64,000 nucleotides of DNA from Loktanella fryxellensis (GTDB lineage: Bacteria > Pseudomonadota > Alphaproteobacteria > Rhodobacterales > Rhodobacteraceae), in the NCBI RefSeq assembly GCF_900110065.1, contig NZ_FOCI01000001.1, positions 186,001 to 250,000 of the forward strand, written 5' to 3'. Below are positions 28,182 through 38,803 of this stretch, piece after piece. The notes under the pieces were generated by a model. That model saw only the letters and a program-made list of their open reading frames with translations. It ran no database searches and was not told where the DNA came from. Both the position numbers and the translations under genes were made by a program. Positions within the stretch are counted from its first letter, which is position 1. The number at the start of each line of letters is the position of its first letter.

Positions 28182-28196
28182 GAACAGGTGTAGAAC
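28182..28196. promoter_or_regulatory. SOS (LexA) box
   Basis: GAAC-AGGTGTA-GAAC is a perfect match to the alphaproteobacterial LexA operator GAAC-N7-GAAC. It lies 45 bases upstream of the lexA start and indicates autoregulation. Confidence 0.92.
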
Positions 28197-28240
28197 ATCC
28201 ATGACTACACCTTTTCCGATCTCTGCCAGCGGGGCCAGCC

Positions 28241-28963
28241 ATGTTGACCAAGAAGCAACTCGATCTTCTGAACTTCATACATACCCGCGTGCAGCGCGAT
28301 GGTGTCTCCCCCTCGTTCGAGGAAATGAAGGAGGCGCTTGATCTGCGGTCGAAGTCGGGCATCCACCGCCTGATCACGGCGCTGGAGGAACGTGGTTTCA
28401 TCCGTCGCATGGCGCACCGCGCGCGCGCGCTTGAAATCGTGAAGCTGCCGGATGCGATGATGGGTGGTGCCATGATGGGTGGCACACCCAAGGCCCCCCG
28501 CGCAGGCTTTGCGCCCAAGGTGATCGACGGCGACCGCCCCGACCGGATTCCCGCCGCCGCGCAGGCGGTCAGCAGCATCGCCGCAGTCGAATTGAACGTG
28601 ATGGGACGCATCGCCGCCGGTGTGCCGATCGCCGCCATTTCGGAAGTGTCGCATTCCGTCGCCGTGCCGCAATCGATGCTGGGACGCGGCGAACACTACG
28701 CCCTCGAGGTGCGGGGCGATTCGATGATCGAGGCTGGGATCAACGACGGCGACGTGGTCGTGATCCGCGAAACCACCAGCGCCGACAACGGCGACATCGT
28801 CGTGGCACTGGTCGACGATCAGGAGGCCACGTTGAAACGGTTCCGCCGCGTCGGCACTTCGATCGCGCTGGAGGCGGCGAACCCGGCCTATGAGACGCGG
28901 GTGTACCGCGACGATCAGGTCAAGGTGCAGGGCAAGCTGGTGGGACTGATCCGCACGTATTGA
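28241..28963 (+). CDS. lexA: LexA SOS repressor
   Basis: Represses DNA-damage genes and self-cleaves when RecA is activated. 240 residues. An N-terminal winged helix-turn-helix is followed by a linker of about 40 residues. The cleavage bond Ala126-Gly127 is in GRIAAGVP. The catalytic dyad is Ser161 ([11 protein letters not shown]) and Lys199 (EATLKRF). A SOS box lies in its promoter. It is convergent with comEC. Confidence 0.97.
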   Translation: MLTKKQLDLLNFIHTRVQRDGVSPSFEEMKEALDLRSKSGIHRLITALEERGFIRRMAHRARALEIVKLPDAMMGGAMMGGTPKAPRAGFAPKVIDGDRPDRIPAAAQAVSSIAAVELNVMGRIAAGVPIAAISEVSHSVAVPQSMLGRGEHYALEVRGDSMIEAGINDGDVVVIRETTSADNGDIVVALVDDQEATLKRFRRVGTSIALEAANPAYETRVYRDDQVKVQGKLVGLIRTY

Positions 28964-29034
28964 AACGTTGCAGGGCGATGTGTCGTCGGTGCACCTGATG
29001 GACTGCGGTTTACGGTAGCGCTGCGGGTCCAGCG

Positions 29035-31128
29035 TCAGCGGCTCTGCGTTGAGGCGGCGACGACGGCCGTCAGACCTTGCGGCTGTGACGCTCTTGCGCG
29101 CGGTGCGCCCGTCCATGGCCGCATCCCCGTCACCGCATTCGCCGACGTGACGACCAGCCCGCCGTCCGCATCCAGTCCCAGTGCCACGGCACCCGTGTCG
29201 CGCAGGGTCCTTTCGTCGAAGACGCGGCAGGGTCGCGGTCCGGCGTCCGGTTCATTGCTGATCAGGATGTCGGCCCCGGCGCAGCCTTGCAGTTGCGCCA
29301 GTTCGACCTTGCCGCGCACCAACAGGATGCGCCATTGGCCAAGTGCGGCCGTAGCCTGCCGCCCGTCAACGACGATGCCGCGGCGCGCGGCGGCGATGAC
29401 CTGATCTGCCGCCGTGCCGTCGTTTTCCAGCCAGACGCCTGCGATGAAGGCATCGGACTTCGGCGCGGACAGGGCGCGCCCGTCGGACCCCATAACCCCG
29501 ATCAATCCGCCGCTGTCGGCGATCAGCACGGCAGGTCGTGGGCTGGTGGACCAGATCAGCGCGACAGCGGCCAGCCCCGGCAGGCCCAGCCAGCGCGCGC
29601 GGCCCTGCCACAGGATCAGCCAGACCAGCACCAACGCCAGCAGCGGCAGCACGATGGGGTCCGGCGTCGGCACGTGGCTGACGGCACCGCCCCAACCCGC
29701 GACGGTCGCGGCCACCCACAACGTCCACCGCAGGCCAAGGCCCGCGACCCACAGCGCCAATGGCGCCAGACCCAGCGGGGCCAGCACCGCCGCCGCCACC
29801 ATCGCGGGCATCGTCACGGCGCCGATCACCGGCACCGCCAATAGGTTGGCGATCAGACCATAATGCGAAATCTGGTTGAAATGCAGGGCCGCGAAAGGTG
29901 CCGAGCCGAGCCCGGCCACCAGCGAGGAGACGACCAGCGCCACCGCGGGCCGCAGCCAGCGTGGCCCCAGATTGCGGCCGCGCATTGCCCGGAACGCCAC
30001 GATCAGCGCGGCGGTGGCGGCGAAGGACATCTGGAACCCCGGCCCGGTCAGGGCGTGCGGTTGCAGCATCAGAACGAGGGTCGCAGCCACCGCCAGCCCC
30101 CGCAGCGATAGCGCCTGCCTGTCCAGCAGGATCGCGATCAGCAGCACAGCGACCATGATGTAGGACCGCTCGGTCGCCACGTCGCCGCCCGACAGCGCCA
30201 GATAGACCGCGCCGACGGCCAAGGCCACGACCGCCGCGATCTTCTTGACCGGCAGCCGTAGGGCCACGGCGGGCCACAGCGACAGACCGACCCGCACGAT
30301 GGCAAAGATGAACCCCGTCAGCATCCCCATATGCAGGCCAGAGATCGACACGATGTGATACAGGTTCGACGCCCGCAGCGCCTCCTGACTCTCGACGCTC
30401 ATGCCAGAACGGTCGCCGATGGCGATGGCGGCGGCGAACCCGCCCGCATCGCCCGGCAGGCGCGCCTGGATCGCGGCGGAAATCGCCATGCGGGTGTCGA
30501 ATACCCACAGCCGCCAGTCGCCCGTGGGCGCCGCCAGCGACAGGACCGGGGTTTGCGTATAGCCGATGGCGCCCAGCCCTTGAAACCACGCATGGCGGCG
30601 GAAATCGAAGCCGCCGGGTTCCGCCGGCCCCGCGGGCGGCGACAGGTGCCCGGTCAGGATCAGCGTCTGGCCGGGCAGGAACGGGGCCCCCGGCTGATCG
30701 CCGTGCAGCGACACGCGCACGCGCCCCGGCGTGCGGTCGGGGGCCACGCGGTCCAGCCGCACGCGGTCCAGCGTCAGGCGCACCGCCTCGCTGGCCGAGC
30801 GGTCGATGTGCACCAGACGCCCCTCGATGGGTCCATAATAGCGAAAACCGAGCACTGGATCGGCGGCGACCTGCGTCTCGATCTTGGCCAGCACCGCGCC
30901 GCTGGCAATCAGGGCAAGGGCCAGCCACAGCGGTCTGACCGGCAGCGCGATCCAGCGGGCGGCCAGCACCACGACGACGGCCAACCCCGCCAACGCCACG
31001 AACGCCGCTCCACCCGGCTCGGACAGCAGCGCGAAATAGCCGCCGATCCCCAATGCGAGCGCCACCGGCACCCAGCAGATCAGGCTGCCCCGCTGGGCCA
31101 GCAGGGCGCCGGACAGGATCGCTTGCAC
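29035..31128 (-). CDS. comEC: ComEC/Rec2 family DNA-uptake channel protein
   Basis: A 697-residue inner-membrane protein, the putative channel for DNA import in natural transformation. It has an N-terminal membrane region with a DUF4131-like soluble insert (about 90-220). The competence core follows with [13 protein letters not shown] and [14 protein letters not shown], then [17 protein letters not shown]. After the last membrane segment about 150 residues remain, with no HxHxDH motif. It therefore lacks an intact metallo-beta-lactamase domain found in longer ComEC proteins. It is divergent from gltX. Whether it is functional here is unknown. Confidence 0.88.
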   Translation of the reverse strand: MQAILSGALLAQRGSLICWVPVALALGIGGYFALLSEPGGAAFVALAGLAVVVVLAARWIALPVRPLWLALALIASGAVLAKIETQVAADPVLGFRYYGPIEGRLVHIDRSASEAVRLTLDRVRLDRVAPDRTPGRVRVSLHGDQPGAPFLPGQTLILTGHLSPPAGPAEPGGFDFRRHAWFQGLGAIGYTQTPVLSLAAPTGDWRLWVFDTRMAISAAIQARLPGDAGGFAAAIAIGDRSGMSVESQEALRASNLYHIVSISGLHMGMLTGFIFAIVRVGLSLWPAVALRLPVKKIAAVVALAVGAVYLALSGGDVATERSYIMVAVLLIAILLDRQALSLRGLAVAATLVLMLQPHALTGPGFQMSFAATAALIVAFRAMRGRNLGPRWLRPAVALVVSSLVAGLGSAPFAALHFNQISHYGLIANLLAVPVIGAVTMPAMVAAAVLAPLGLAPLALWVAGLGLRWTLWVAATVAGWGGAVSHVPTPDPIVLPLLALVLVWLILWQGRARWLGLPGLAAVALIWSTSPRPAVLIADSGGLIGVMGSDGRALSAPKSDAFIAGVWLENDGTAADQVIAAARRGIVVDGRQATAALGQWRILLVRGKVELAQLQGCAGADILISNEPDAGPRPCRVFDERTLRDTGAVALGLDADGGLVVTSANAVTGMRPWTGAPRARASQPQGLTAVVAASTQSR

Positions 31129-31212
31129 TTGTGTCCGCCCCCCGCTTTACCTATCCCCACACCACGCACGCCACCCTGCGCCACGCGTGGTAAACCAGAG
31201 GTTAACGCCAGC

Positions 31213-32625
31213 ATGACGACACCCACCCCCACCCCGCCCGTGACCCGCTTCGCCCCCTCGCCCACGGGTGCGCTGCACATCGGCGGCGCACGGACGGCGT
31301 TGTTCAACTGGCTTTATGCCCGCGGTCAGGGCGGCACGTTCCTCTTGCGGATCGAGGATACGGACACCGCCCGGTCCGACCCCGCGCATACGCAGGTGAT
31401 CCTCGACGGACTGCGGTGGCTCGGCCTCGACTGGGACGGAGAGCCCGTGCATCAGGGCACCCGCGCCGCGCGCCACGCCGACGTGGCGCAGCAGATGCTG
31501 GCCGCCGGGACCGCGTTCAAATGCTTCTCCACCCCCGAAGAGATCGAGGCGTTCCGTGAAAAGGCCCGTGCCGAGAAGGGCTCGACCCTGTTCCGCTCGC
31601 CCTGGCGCGACGTGGCCCCGGCGGACCATCCCGACGCCCCCTTCGCGGTGCGGATCAAGGCGCCGCGCGACGGGTCCACCACGCTGCATGACGAGGTGCA
31701 GGGCGATGTGACGTGGTCGAACGACCAGCTCGACGACATGGTGCTGCTGCGCTCGGACGGCACGCCGGTCTATATGCTTGCTGTCGTCGTGGACGACCAC
31801 GACATGGGCGTCACCCACGTGATCCGCGGGGACGACCACTTGTCGAACGCCTTTCGCCAGAACATGATCTACGACGCAATGGGCTGGGCGAAACCCGTGC
31901 TGGCGCATATCCCGCTGATCTTCGGCCCCGACGGCAAGAAGCTGTCCAAGCGTCACGGTGCCACCGCGGCGGCGGAATATCAGGCGCTGGGTTATCCGGC
32001 GGCGGGCATGCGCAACTACCTGACGCGACTGGGCTGGAGCCATGGCGACGACGAGGTGTTCACCGACGCGCAGGCGCGCGACTGGTTCGATCTGGAGGGA
32101 ATCGGCAAATCGCCCGCCCGTTTCGACACCAAGAAGCTGGAGCATGTCAGCGGCCAGCACATCGCCATGACCGACGATGCGGCCCTGCTGCAGGAACTGG
32201 AGGCGTATCTGGCCGCCACAGGTGCTGCAGCCCTGACCCCGCGTCAGCGCGACGGCATGCTGCGGGCCATGCCGCATCTGAAGGACCGCGCAAAGACCTT
32301 TCCCGAGATCATTGAAAAGGCTCACTTCGTCCTGATCGAAGGGCACGTCGTGCCGGACGAGAAATCGGCGGCACAGCTCGATGCTGTGGCGCAGCGATAT
32401 TTCGCAGAATTGACGCCGCACCTGCAAAATGTTACGTGGGACCGCACTGCACTGGAGGAGGCGATTGCCACCTTTGCGACCGCCCACGACACCAAATTGG
32501 GCAAGCTTGCCGGGCCGCTGCGCGCCGCCCTTGCAGGACGGTCGGTTTCCCCCAGCGTCTTTGACATGATGCTGGTGCTGGGACGGGATGAAACCCTGTC
32601 GCGGCTCCGGGCCTTCGCAGCTTGA
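31213..32625 (+). CDS. gltX: Glutamyl-tRNA synthetase
   Basis: Charges tRNA-Glu (or tRNA-Gln in organisms using the amidotransferase route). 470 residues. The HIGH-class motif HIGG starts at His22 in [19 protein letters not shown]. The KMSKS-class motif KLSKR is at about 243-247. [16 protein letters not shown] is typical. The frame is open upstream, but ATG 31213 fits the family N-terminus. Alphaproteobacteria often carry two gltX genes, and which one this is cannot be told here. Confidence 0.95.
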   Translation: MTTPTPTPPVTRFAPSPTGALHIGGARTALFNWLYARGQGGTFLLRIEDTDTARSDPAHTQVILDGLRWLGLDWDGEPVHQGTRAARHADVAQQMLAAGTAFKCFSTPEEIEAFREKARAEKGSTLFRSPWRDVAPADHPDAPFAVRIKAPRDGSTTLHDEVQGDVTWSNDQLDDMVLLRSDGTPVYMLAVVVDDHDMGVTHVIRGDDHLSNAFRQNMIYDAMGWAKPVLAHIPLIFGPDGKKLSKRHGATAAAEYQALGYPAAGMRNYLTRLGWSHGDDEVFTDAQARDWFDLEGIGKSPARFDTKKLEHVSGQHIAMTDDAALLQELEAYLAATGAAALTPRQRDGMLRAMPHLKDRAKTFPEIIEKAHFVLIEGHVVPDEKSAAQLDAVAQRYFAELTPHLQNVTWDRTALEEAIATFATAHDTKLGKLAGPLRAALAGRSVSPSVFDMMLVLGRDETLSRLRAFAA

Positions 32626-32719
32626 GGTCACGCCGCCTTTACGCAACCCGTGTAAGTCTGGCGGACCTTCGACGACACGCAGGCCGCCGACGGGGCGGTC
32701 GCCGACAAAAGGGACTGAC

Positions 32720-34015
32720 ATGGCCGAATCCACGAAATCCGCGACACTGATCATCGACGGGCAATCCTACGAATTGCCGATCTTCACGCCGACCGCAGGC
32801 CCCGACGTCATCGACATCCGCAAACTCTATGCGCAGGCGGGCGTGTTCACCTACGATCCGGGTTTCACCTCGACCGCGTCCACCGACAGCACCATCACCT
32901 TCATCGACGGCGACAAGGGCGAATTGCTGCACCGCGGCTATCCCATCGACCAGCTGGCGGCACAGTCGCACTACCTCGAGGTGTGCTACCTGCTGTTGCA
33001 CGGCGAATTGCCGAACGCCGAACAACTGGAAGAGTTCGAATACCTGGTCACGCATCACACGATGCTGCACGAGCAGATGATGAACTTCTTCCGGGGCTTC
33101 CGGCGCGATGCGCACCCGATGGCCGTCATGGTCGGCGTGGTCGGCGCGATGTCCGCGTTCTATCATGACAGCACCGACATCCACGATGCAAAGCAGCGCG
33201 AAATCGCGGCCTTCCGCCTGATCGCCAAGATGCCGACGATCGCCGCGATGGCGTTCAAGTATTCGGTCGGCCAGCCGTTCGTCTATCCGCGCAACGATCT
33301 GGATTACGCCTCGAACTTCCTGCACATGTGCTTCAGCGTGCCGTCGGAAACCTACCGCGTCGATCCGATCCTCGCACGTGCGATGGACCGCATCTTTACC
33401 CTGCATGCGGACCACGAACAGAACGCATCGACCTCGACCGTGCGTCTGGCGTCGTCATCGGGGGCCAACCCCTTCGCTTGCGTCGCCGCCGGCATCGCCT
33501 GCCTGTGGGGCCCCGCGCACGGCGGTGCCAATCAGGCCTGTCTGGAAATGCTGCGTGAAATCGGCACCGTGGACCGCATTCCCGAATACATCGCGCGGGC
33601 CAAGGACAAGAACGATCCGTTCCGCCTGATGGGCTTCGGCCACCGCGTCTACAAGAACTTCGATCCCCGCGCGACCGTGATGAAGGAATCCGCCGACGAG
33701 GTGCTGAACCTGCTGGGGATCGAGAACAACGAGGTGCTGAAGGTCGCCAAGGCGCTGGAGAAGGCCGCGTTGGACGACCCCTACTTCACAGAGAAGAAGC
33801 TGTTCCCGAACGTCGACTTCTATTCGGGCATCATCCTCGAGGCGATGGGGTTCCCCACAGCCATGTTCACGCCGATCTTTGCCGTGTCGCGGACCATCGG
33901 TTGGGTCAGCCAGTGGCAGGAACAGCTGTCCGATCCGCAGTTGAAGATCGGTCGCCCCCGCCAGCTCTATATGGGTGCGACGGAACGCGACTACGTCGAT
34001 ATCGAAAAACGCTGA
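32720..34015 (+). CDS. gltA: Citrate synthase
   Basis: Condenses oxaloacetate and acetyl-CoA at the entry of the TCA cycle. 431 residues, the hexameric bacterial type. Catalytic motifs are [28 protein letters not shown] and [12 protein letters not shown]. The N-terminal part has [21 protein letters not shown] 32720 follows AAAAGGGACTG. A strong bidirectional terminator follows. Confidence 0.97.
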   Translation: MAESTKSATLIIDGQSYELPIFTPTAGPDVIDIRKLYAQAGVFTYDPGFTSTASTDSTITFIDGDKGELLHRGYPIDQLAAQSHYLEVCYLLLHGELPNAEQLEEFEYLVTHHTMLHEQMMNFFRGFRRDAHPMAVMVGVVGAMSAFYHDSTDIHDAKQREIAAFRLIAKMPTIAAMAFKYSVGQPFVYPRNDLDYASNFLHMCFSVPSETYRVDPILARAMDRIFTLHADHEQNASTSTVRLASSSGANPFACVAAGIACLWGPAHGGANQACLEMLREIGTVDRIPEYIARAKDKNDPFRLMGFGHRVYKNFDPRATVMKESADEVLNLLGIENNEVLKVAKALEKAALDDPYFTEKKLFPNVDFYSGIILEAMGFPTAMFTPIFAVSRTIGWVSQWQEQLSDPQLKIGRPRQLYMGATERDYVDIEKR

Positions 34016-34036
34016 CCGCACACCGCAGACGTGAAA

Positions 34037-34063
34037 AACGCCCCGCCGATCCGGCGGGGCGTT
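34037..34063. terminator. Bidirectional terminator between gltA and the ene-reductase gene
   Basis: A perfect 12-bp stem (AACGCCCCGCCG/CGGCGGGGCGTT) has a 3-base loop. On the reverse strand it runs into TTTTT, and on the forward strand into TTCTG. It lies between convergent genes. Confidence 0.85.
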
Positions 34064-34082
34064 CTGCGTTCAGGGGTCGGAC

Positions 34083-35189
34083 TTAGGCGGCCTCGGCATC
34101 GTCCAGCGTCGGGTAATCGGTATACCCCTCTGCCCCGCCACCATAGAACGTGTCCTGATCGCCTTCGTTGAGCGCCGCGCCATCCGCGAACCGGCGCGGC
34201 AGGTCGGGGTTGGCGATGAACGCACGCCCGAACGACACCGCATCCGCATGGCCATCTGCGATCGCCTTGGCGGCGCTGTCCGCGTCGTAGCCACCGTTGG
34301 CGATGTAGAATCCGTCATAAAGCTTGCGCAGGCGCTTCAGCAGATCGGCCCCCTTCGGGTCCGCGTTGCTTCCCGGAAAGCTCTCCACGACGTGCAGATA
34401 GGCCAGGTTGTAGCCGTTCAGCATCTTGTAGATTTCGGCGAAATGCGCTTCCGGGTCGCTGTCGGACATGTCGCTGGCCTGACCCAGCGGCGACAGGCGG
34501 ATGCCGGTCCGGTCGGCGGGCCAATGATCGGCCACCGCGTCCAACACTTCCTTCAGGAACCGCATCCGGTTCTCGGTGCTGCCGCCATAGCCGTCTGTGC
34601 GATCGTTCACGCCGTCCTGCAGGAACTGGTCAATCAGATAGCCGTTCGCCGCATGGACCTCGATCCCGTCGAAGCCCGCGACCTTCGCCAGTCGCGCCGC
34701 CTCGGCGTAGTCGGCGACGGTCGCCTTGATCTGTTCCTCGGTCAGCGCATCGGGCTTGGAACAATCTTCGAACCCGTTGGCGGTGAAGGTCTGGCTTTTC
34801 GCCGCGCGGTCGGTGGAGGACACGGGGTTGCGGCCATCAGGCAGCAGCGACACGTGGCTGATCCGACCGACGTGCCACAGTTGCAGGATGATCTTGCCAC
34901 CCTCGGCGTGGACGCCATCCACGATCTTCTTCCACGCATGGGCCTGCTGTTCGGTGTGGATGCCCGGCGTGTCGAGGTAGCCCTTGCCCATGGGCGAGAT
35001 CTGCGTGGCTTCCGCGATGATCACACCGGCGGTGGCGCGTTGACGATAGTAGGTCGCGGCAAGGTCACCTGGTACGCCGTCGCCCTGCGCGCGGTTGCGC
35101 GTCAGCGGGGCCATCAGCACGCGGTTCTGCATGGCGATCGCACCCATGCGTGCGGGTGCGAACAACGGGTCGGTCTGGTCGGTGGTCAT
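34083..35189 (-). CDS. Old yellow enzyme family ene-reductase (NemA-like)
   Basis: An FMN-dependent reductase of activated alkenes or nitro compounds, using NAD(P)H. 368 residues. Motifs are MAPLTRNRA near residue 28, QLWHVGRISH, FDGIEVHAANGYLIDQFLQ (active-site region), TDGYGGSTENRMRFL and VSFGRAFIANPDLP. ATG 35189 follows AGGAG. The physiological substrate is unknown. Confidence 0.92.
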   Translation of the reverse strand: MTTDQTDPLFAPARMGAIAMQNRVLMAPLTRNRAQGDGVPGDLAATYYRQRATAGVIIAEATQISPMGKGYLDTPGIHTEQQAHAWKKIVDGVHAEGGKIILQLWHVGRISHVSLLPDGRNPVSSTDRAAKSQTFTANGFEDCSKPDALTEEQIKATVADYAEAARLAKVAGFDGIEVHAANGYLIDQFLQDGVNDRTDGYGGSTENRMRFLKEVLDAVADHWPADRTGIRLSPLGQASDMSDSDPEAHFAEIYKMLNGYNLAYLHVVESFPGSNADPKGADLLKRLRKLYDGFYIANGGYDADSAAKAIADGHADAVSFGRAFIANPDLPRRFADGAALNEGDQDTFYGGGAEGYTDYPTLDDAEAA

Positions 35190-35262
35190 CGAGAAACTCC
35201 TGCGACGTGAACTGTCGCAGGGCGAACGCCGGCTGGCCGGGCTTGTTCCGCGCCTCTGCCCC

Positions 35263-36033
35263 TCAACGCCCGGTGAACTGCGCCTTGCGCTTCTGCATGA
35301 AGGCCGTGACCCCCTCGCGGAAGTCATCGGTGCGTCCGCAGGCACCCTGCAACCGCGCCTCCAACGCCAGTTGCTGCGTCAGATCGTTGTCGAAGGAGGC
35401 GCGCAGCGCCGTCTTGATGTGGCCGTAGGTGGCGGTCGGGCCCTGCGCCAGATGCCGTGCCCGGGCCTGCCAGTGATCGGCGAAGGTGGCGGCGTCCGCC
35501 ACCTCGTAGATCATGCCCCAGTCCAGCGCCTGTGCCGCCGAAATCTGGTCCGTGAACAGCGCCGCCCCCATCGCCCGCGCCAGCCCCACCTGTCGCGGCA
35601 GGAACCACGTGCCGCCCGCGTCCGGGATCAGCCCGATCCGGGCGAAGGCCTGCACGAAATACGCATCCGACGACGCGATCACCACGTCGGCCACGAGGGC
35701 GAGGTTCGCCCCCGCCCCCGCCGCAGGGCCGTTCACGGCGGCGATGGTCGGAATCGGGCAGTCGATGATCGCCTGCAGCATCGGCACGTATTCGTCGCGC
35801 AGCGTCGCTTCCAGATCCAGCGTGGCGCTGCCGTCGTTCAGGTCCTGCCCGGAACAGAACGCACGGCCCGCCCCGGTCAGAACCACGACGCGGCCCATGT
35901 CGGGGGCGTCACGGAACGCCTGCGTCACCTCGGCCCGCATGCCGGAGTTCATGGCGTTCATCTTGTCGGGACGGTTCAGGGTGATCGTGACCACGTCCGC
36001 TGCGGTCGTCACGGTGATGTCGGTGTAATCCAT
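35263..36033 (-). CDS. Enoyl-CoA hydratase/isomerase family protein (PaaG-like)
   Basis: A 256-residue crotonase-fold protein. The oxyanion-hole segments are RAFCSGQDLND and the AAGAGANLALVAD loop. The GLIPDAGGTWFLPRQVG segment resembles PaaG, the ring-opening epoxyphenylacetyl-CoA isomerase. No other phenylacetate genes are adjacent, so a general enoyl-CoA hydratase role is equally possible. Its gene is upstream of the ene-reductase gene, with 73 bases between. Confidence 0.85.
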   Translation of the reverse strand: MDYTDITVTTAADVVTITLNRPDKMNAMNSGMRAEVTQAFRDAPDMGRVVVLTGAGRAFCSGQDLNDGSATLDLEATLRDEYVPMLQAIIDCPIPTIAAVNGPAAGAGANLALVADVVIASSDAYFVQAFARIGLIPDAGGTWFLPRQVGLARAMGAALFTDQISAAQALDWGMIYEVADAATFADHWQARARHLAQGPTATYGHIKTALRASFDNDLTQQLALEARLQGACGRTDDFREGVTAFMQKRKAQFTGR

Positions 36034-36106
36034 GGTGCGCTCTCCCAGCCGCTTTGGCGCAGGATAGATGATGGCACGCCGTCATAAAGCGGAACGGTAC
36101 GTCAGA

Positions 36107-36547
36107 TCAGGGATGCAGGATGCGGTCCAGATCGCGCTGTTCCGCCTCGGTCAGCGCGACTTCGGTCGGGGGACGCCTGCGGATCGTGACCCAGCCGACG
36201 ATCAGCGCCAGCAGCAGCAGCACGGGCGCGGCCGCCCACAGGATTAGGTTGGCCCCCCGCGTGTCCGGTTCCAGCAACACGAACTCGCCGTAACGCGCCA
36301 CGAGGAAATCGATCACTTCCTGATCGCTGTCGCCTGCCACCAGCCGTTCGCGCAGCAGGATGCGCAGGTCGCGGCTGATCGGGGCGTTCGATTCGTCGAT
36401 GCTCTCGTTCTGGCAGACCGGGCACCGCAACCCTTCCGAGATGTCGCGCGCCCGCGCCTCCAGCGCCGCGTCGGGCAGGATCTCGTCCGGTTGGACGGCC
36501 CATGCGGGGGCCGCCAGCAGCGTCAGGATCAGCAGCAGCCATTTCAT
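36107..36547 (-). CDS. ccmH: Cytochrome c maturation protein CcmH
   Basis: Reduces the heme-binding cysteines of apocytochrome c in the periplasm. 146 residues. The signal peptide ends near AWA. The thioredoxin-like LRCPVCQ motif has Cys42 and Cys45. A C-terminal membrane helix (LILWAAAPVLLLLALIVGWV) anchors it. It overlaps ccmF by four bases (ATGA), so they are co-translated. Confidence 0.95.
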   Translation of the reverse strand: MKWLLLILTLLAAPAWAVQPDEILPDAALEARARDISEGLRCPVCQNESIDESNAPISRDLRILLRERLVAGDSDQEVIDFLVARYGEFVLLEPDTRGANLILWAAAPVLLLLALIVGWVTIRRRPPTEVALTEAEQRDLDRILHP

Positions 36548-38523
36548 TCCGCGGGCACCGCCTTCGCGTCGGGCTTCGGGTCGCGCGCGCCGACGGCGAA
36601 CCGCAACCGCCGGTCGGTGAGGGATATGATGCCACCGATGGCCATCAGGATCGCGCCGCCCCAGATCCAGTTGGCGAAGGGCTTGATATAGACGCGCATC
36701 GCATAGCCGCCGTTCGCCTGCGGATCGCCGATCACCACGTAGACGTCTCGCAGGATGCCGTTGTCGATCGCGGCCTCTGTCGTGGGCATCTGGGCCACGG
36801 GATAGAACCGCTTTTCCGGCTGCAGGATCATGGGCGCACCGTCGCCGCGCACCGCCGTCACCGTCGCCATGGTGGACTGATAGTTCGGCCCCTCCACCGC
36901 CTCGACCGCGTCGAGGGTGAAGGTATAGGCGCCCACGTCGAACGTCTCACCGGTCTGGACGATGCGGATATCCTCCTGCTGCCACGCGGTCATGGCGGCA
37001 ACGCCGAAGATGGTCACGCCCATGCCCGCATGGGCCACCGTCTTTCCCCAGTCGCCGCGCGGCAGGCGCGTGATCCGGCCCAGACGGTCAGGCAGCCCGC
37101 CGCGCCCGGCCCGCAACCACAGGTCCACCACGGCACCGCCGACGACCCAGACGCCCAGCAGCACGCCCGCTGGTCCGACCATCGACCGTCCCGCATAGAT
37201 CGCATAGAACAGCCCCGCCATCGCGAACGACAGCACGCCCAGCCCCAACAGCGGCATGCGCGCGCGGGTCAGGGTGCCGCGCTTCCACGCCAGCAGCGAC
37301 CCCAGCGGCAACACGATGGCCAGCAGCACCATGAACGGCGTAAAGGCGGCGTCGAAGAACGGCGGACCGACGCTTAGCGTGCGTCCGAACACCATTTCCG
37401 CCACCAGTGGCCAGATCGTACCGATGAAGACCACGAAACAGCTGACGGCAAGCAGGATGTTGTTCAACACCAGCGCGCTTTCGCGGCTGACGGTGCCGAA
37501 CGCACCCTGCGCCTGCATCACACCCGCACGCGCGGCATAGAGCGTCAGCGACCCACCAAGGAAAATGCCGAGGATCAGCAGGATGTAGACGCCCCGCTCC
37601 GGATCGTTGGCAAAGGCGTGGACAGAGGTGAGCACGCCGGACCGCACAATGAACGCACCCAGCAACGAAAACCCGAAAGCGAGGATCGCCAGCAGGATTG
37701 TCCAGCTTTTCAGCGTCTCGCGCTTTTCCACCACGATGGCCGAATGCAGCAGGGCGGCGGCGATCAGCCACGGCATGAAGCTGGCGTTTTCCACCGGGTC
37801 CCAGAACCAGAAGCCGCCCCAGCCCAGCTCGTAATACGCCCACCACGATCCCAGTGCGATGCCAACGGTCAGGAACATCCACGCGGCCAGCGTCCAGGGC
37901 CTGACCCAGCGGCCCCAGGCGGCGTCCACGCGCCCCTCGATCAAGGCGGCGACGGCAAAGCTGAACGTTATGCTCAGACCGACATAGCCGAGGTAGAGAA
38001 ACGGAGGATGGAACGCGAGGCCGGGATCCTGCAACAACGGGTTTAGGTCGCGCCCGTTCAGCGGCGCATCGACCAGCCGTGCGAAAGGATTCGAGGTGAA
38101 CAGGATGAAGGCATAGAACGCGACCGAAATGCTCGCCTGCACCGCCAGCACGCGCGCCTTCAGCGTCGCGGGCAGGTTGCCGCCGAACCACGCGGCGGAC
38201 GCGCCGAACAGTGCCAGCGTCAGCACCCACAGCAGCATCGACCCCTCGTGGTTGCCCCACACGCCGCTGACCTTGTACAGCATCGGCTTGTCCGTGTGGC
38301 TGTTGGCATAGACCAGCGACACGCTGAAGTCCGAGGTGACGAAGGCCATCGTCAGCACGGCAAAGCTGAACCCCACGAGGATCAATTGGCTGTTGGCCGC
38401 AGGTTCGGCAAAGGTCATCCACCCCCGCCAGCCTTTGTGGGCGCCGACCAGCGGCACGATGGTCTGGGCGATGGCGACGCCAAAGGCCAGGATGAGGGCG
38501 AAGTGTGCGAGTTCAATCAACAT
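36544..38523 (-). CDS. ccmF: Heme lyase CcmF
   Basis: Part of the heme-ligation complex of System I cytochrome c biogenesis. 659 residues with about 14 hydrophobic segments. The WWD-type motif is WGGFWFWDPVENASFMPW, and GVWGNHEGSMLLW is another conserved loop. The C-terminal periplasmic region precedes a final membrane segment (WIWGGAILMAIGGI). Start ATG 38523 opens the conserved MLIELAHFAL. Upstream lies the lysis cassette rather than ccmE directly. Confidence 0.96.
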   Translation of the reverse strand: MLIELAHFALILAFGVAIAQTIVPLVGAHKGWRGWMTFAEPAANSQLILVGFSFAVLTMAFVTSDFSVSLVYANSHTDKPMLYKVSGVWGNHEGSMLLWVLTLALFGASAAWFGGNLPATLKARVLAVQASISVAFYAFILFTSNPFARLVDAPLNGRDLNPLLQDPGLAFHPPFLYLGYVGLSITFSFAVAALIEGRVDAAWGRWVRPWTLAAWMFLTVGIALGSWWAYYELGWGGFWFWDPVENASFMPWLIAAALLHSAIVVEKRETLKSWTILLAILAFGFSLLGAFIVRSGVLTSVHAFANDPERGVYILLILGIFLGGSLTLYAARAGVMQAQGAFGTVSRESALVLNNILLAVSCFVVFIGTIWPLVAEMVFGRTLSVGPPFFDAAFTPFMVLLAIVLPLGSLLAWKRGTLTRARMPLLGLGVLSFAMAGLFYAIYAGRSMVGPAGVLLGVWVVGGAVVDLWLRAGRGGLPDRLGRITRLPRGDWGKTVAHAGMGVTIFGVAAMTAWQQEDIRIVQTGETFDVGAYTFTLDAVEAVEGPNYQSTMATVTAVRGDGAPMILQPEKRFYPVAQMPTTEAAIDNGILRDVYVVIGDPQANGGYAMRVYIKPFANWIWGGAILMAIGGIISLTDRRLRFAVGARDPKPDAKAVPAE

Positions 38524-38599
38524 GCCCCGGATATAGCGCATCCGCGCCGCCGGCGGAACGGGGCGGCGCACAATTCGCTGTGCGCCGCATTGTCTCGCC

Positions 38600-38803
38600 T
38601 CACCCCGGCAGGCCGCCCTGCACGGCCAGCGTCAGGCCCGCCACCATCAGCGTGCCGATGATCAGCCGGACCAGCCACCGCAGCGTATCCTCGATGGCAC
38701 CGAGGCGGTCCGCCACGTTGGTGCGGTGCACCGTGTTGACCGCGTTGTGCGTCTCAAGTTCCGCCAGACGCCGCTCGATTGCTTCGGGCCAATCAGTCTG
38801 CAC
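38600..38803 (-). CDS. Small single-pass membrane protein of the lysis cassette
   Basis: A 67-residue hypothetical protein. An amphipathic helix (EAIERRLAELETHNAVNT) is followed by a single membrane segment (LVRLIIGTLMVAGLTLAV). This layout is seen in small phage accessory or spanin/hemolysin-XhlA-like proteins. The start is GTG 38803, 11 bases inside the end of the holin gene; no ATG fits. A role in lysis is inferred from position only. Confidence 0.6.
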   Translation of the reverse strand: MQTDWPEAIERRLAELETHNAVNTVHRTNVADRLGAIEDTLRWLVRLIIGTLMVAGLTLAVQGGLPG

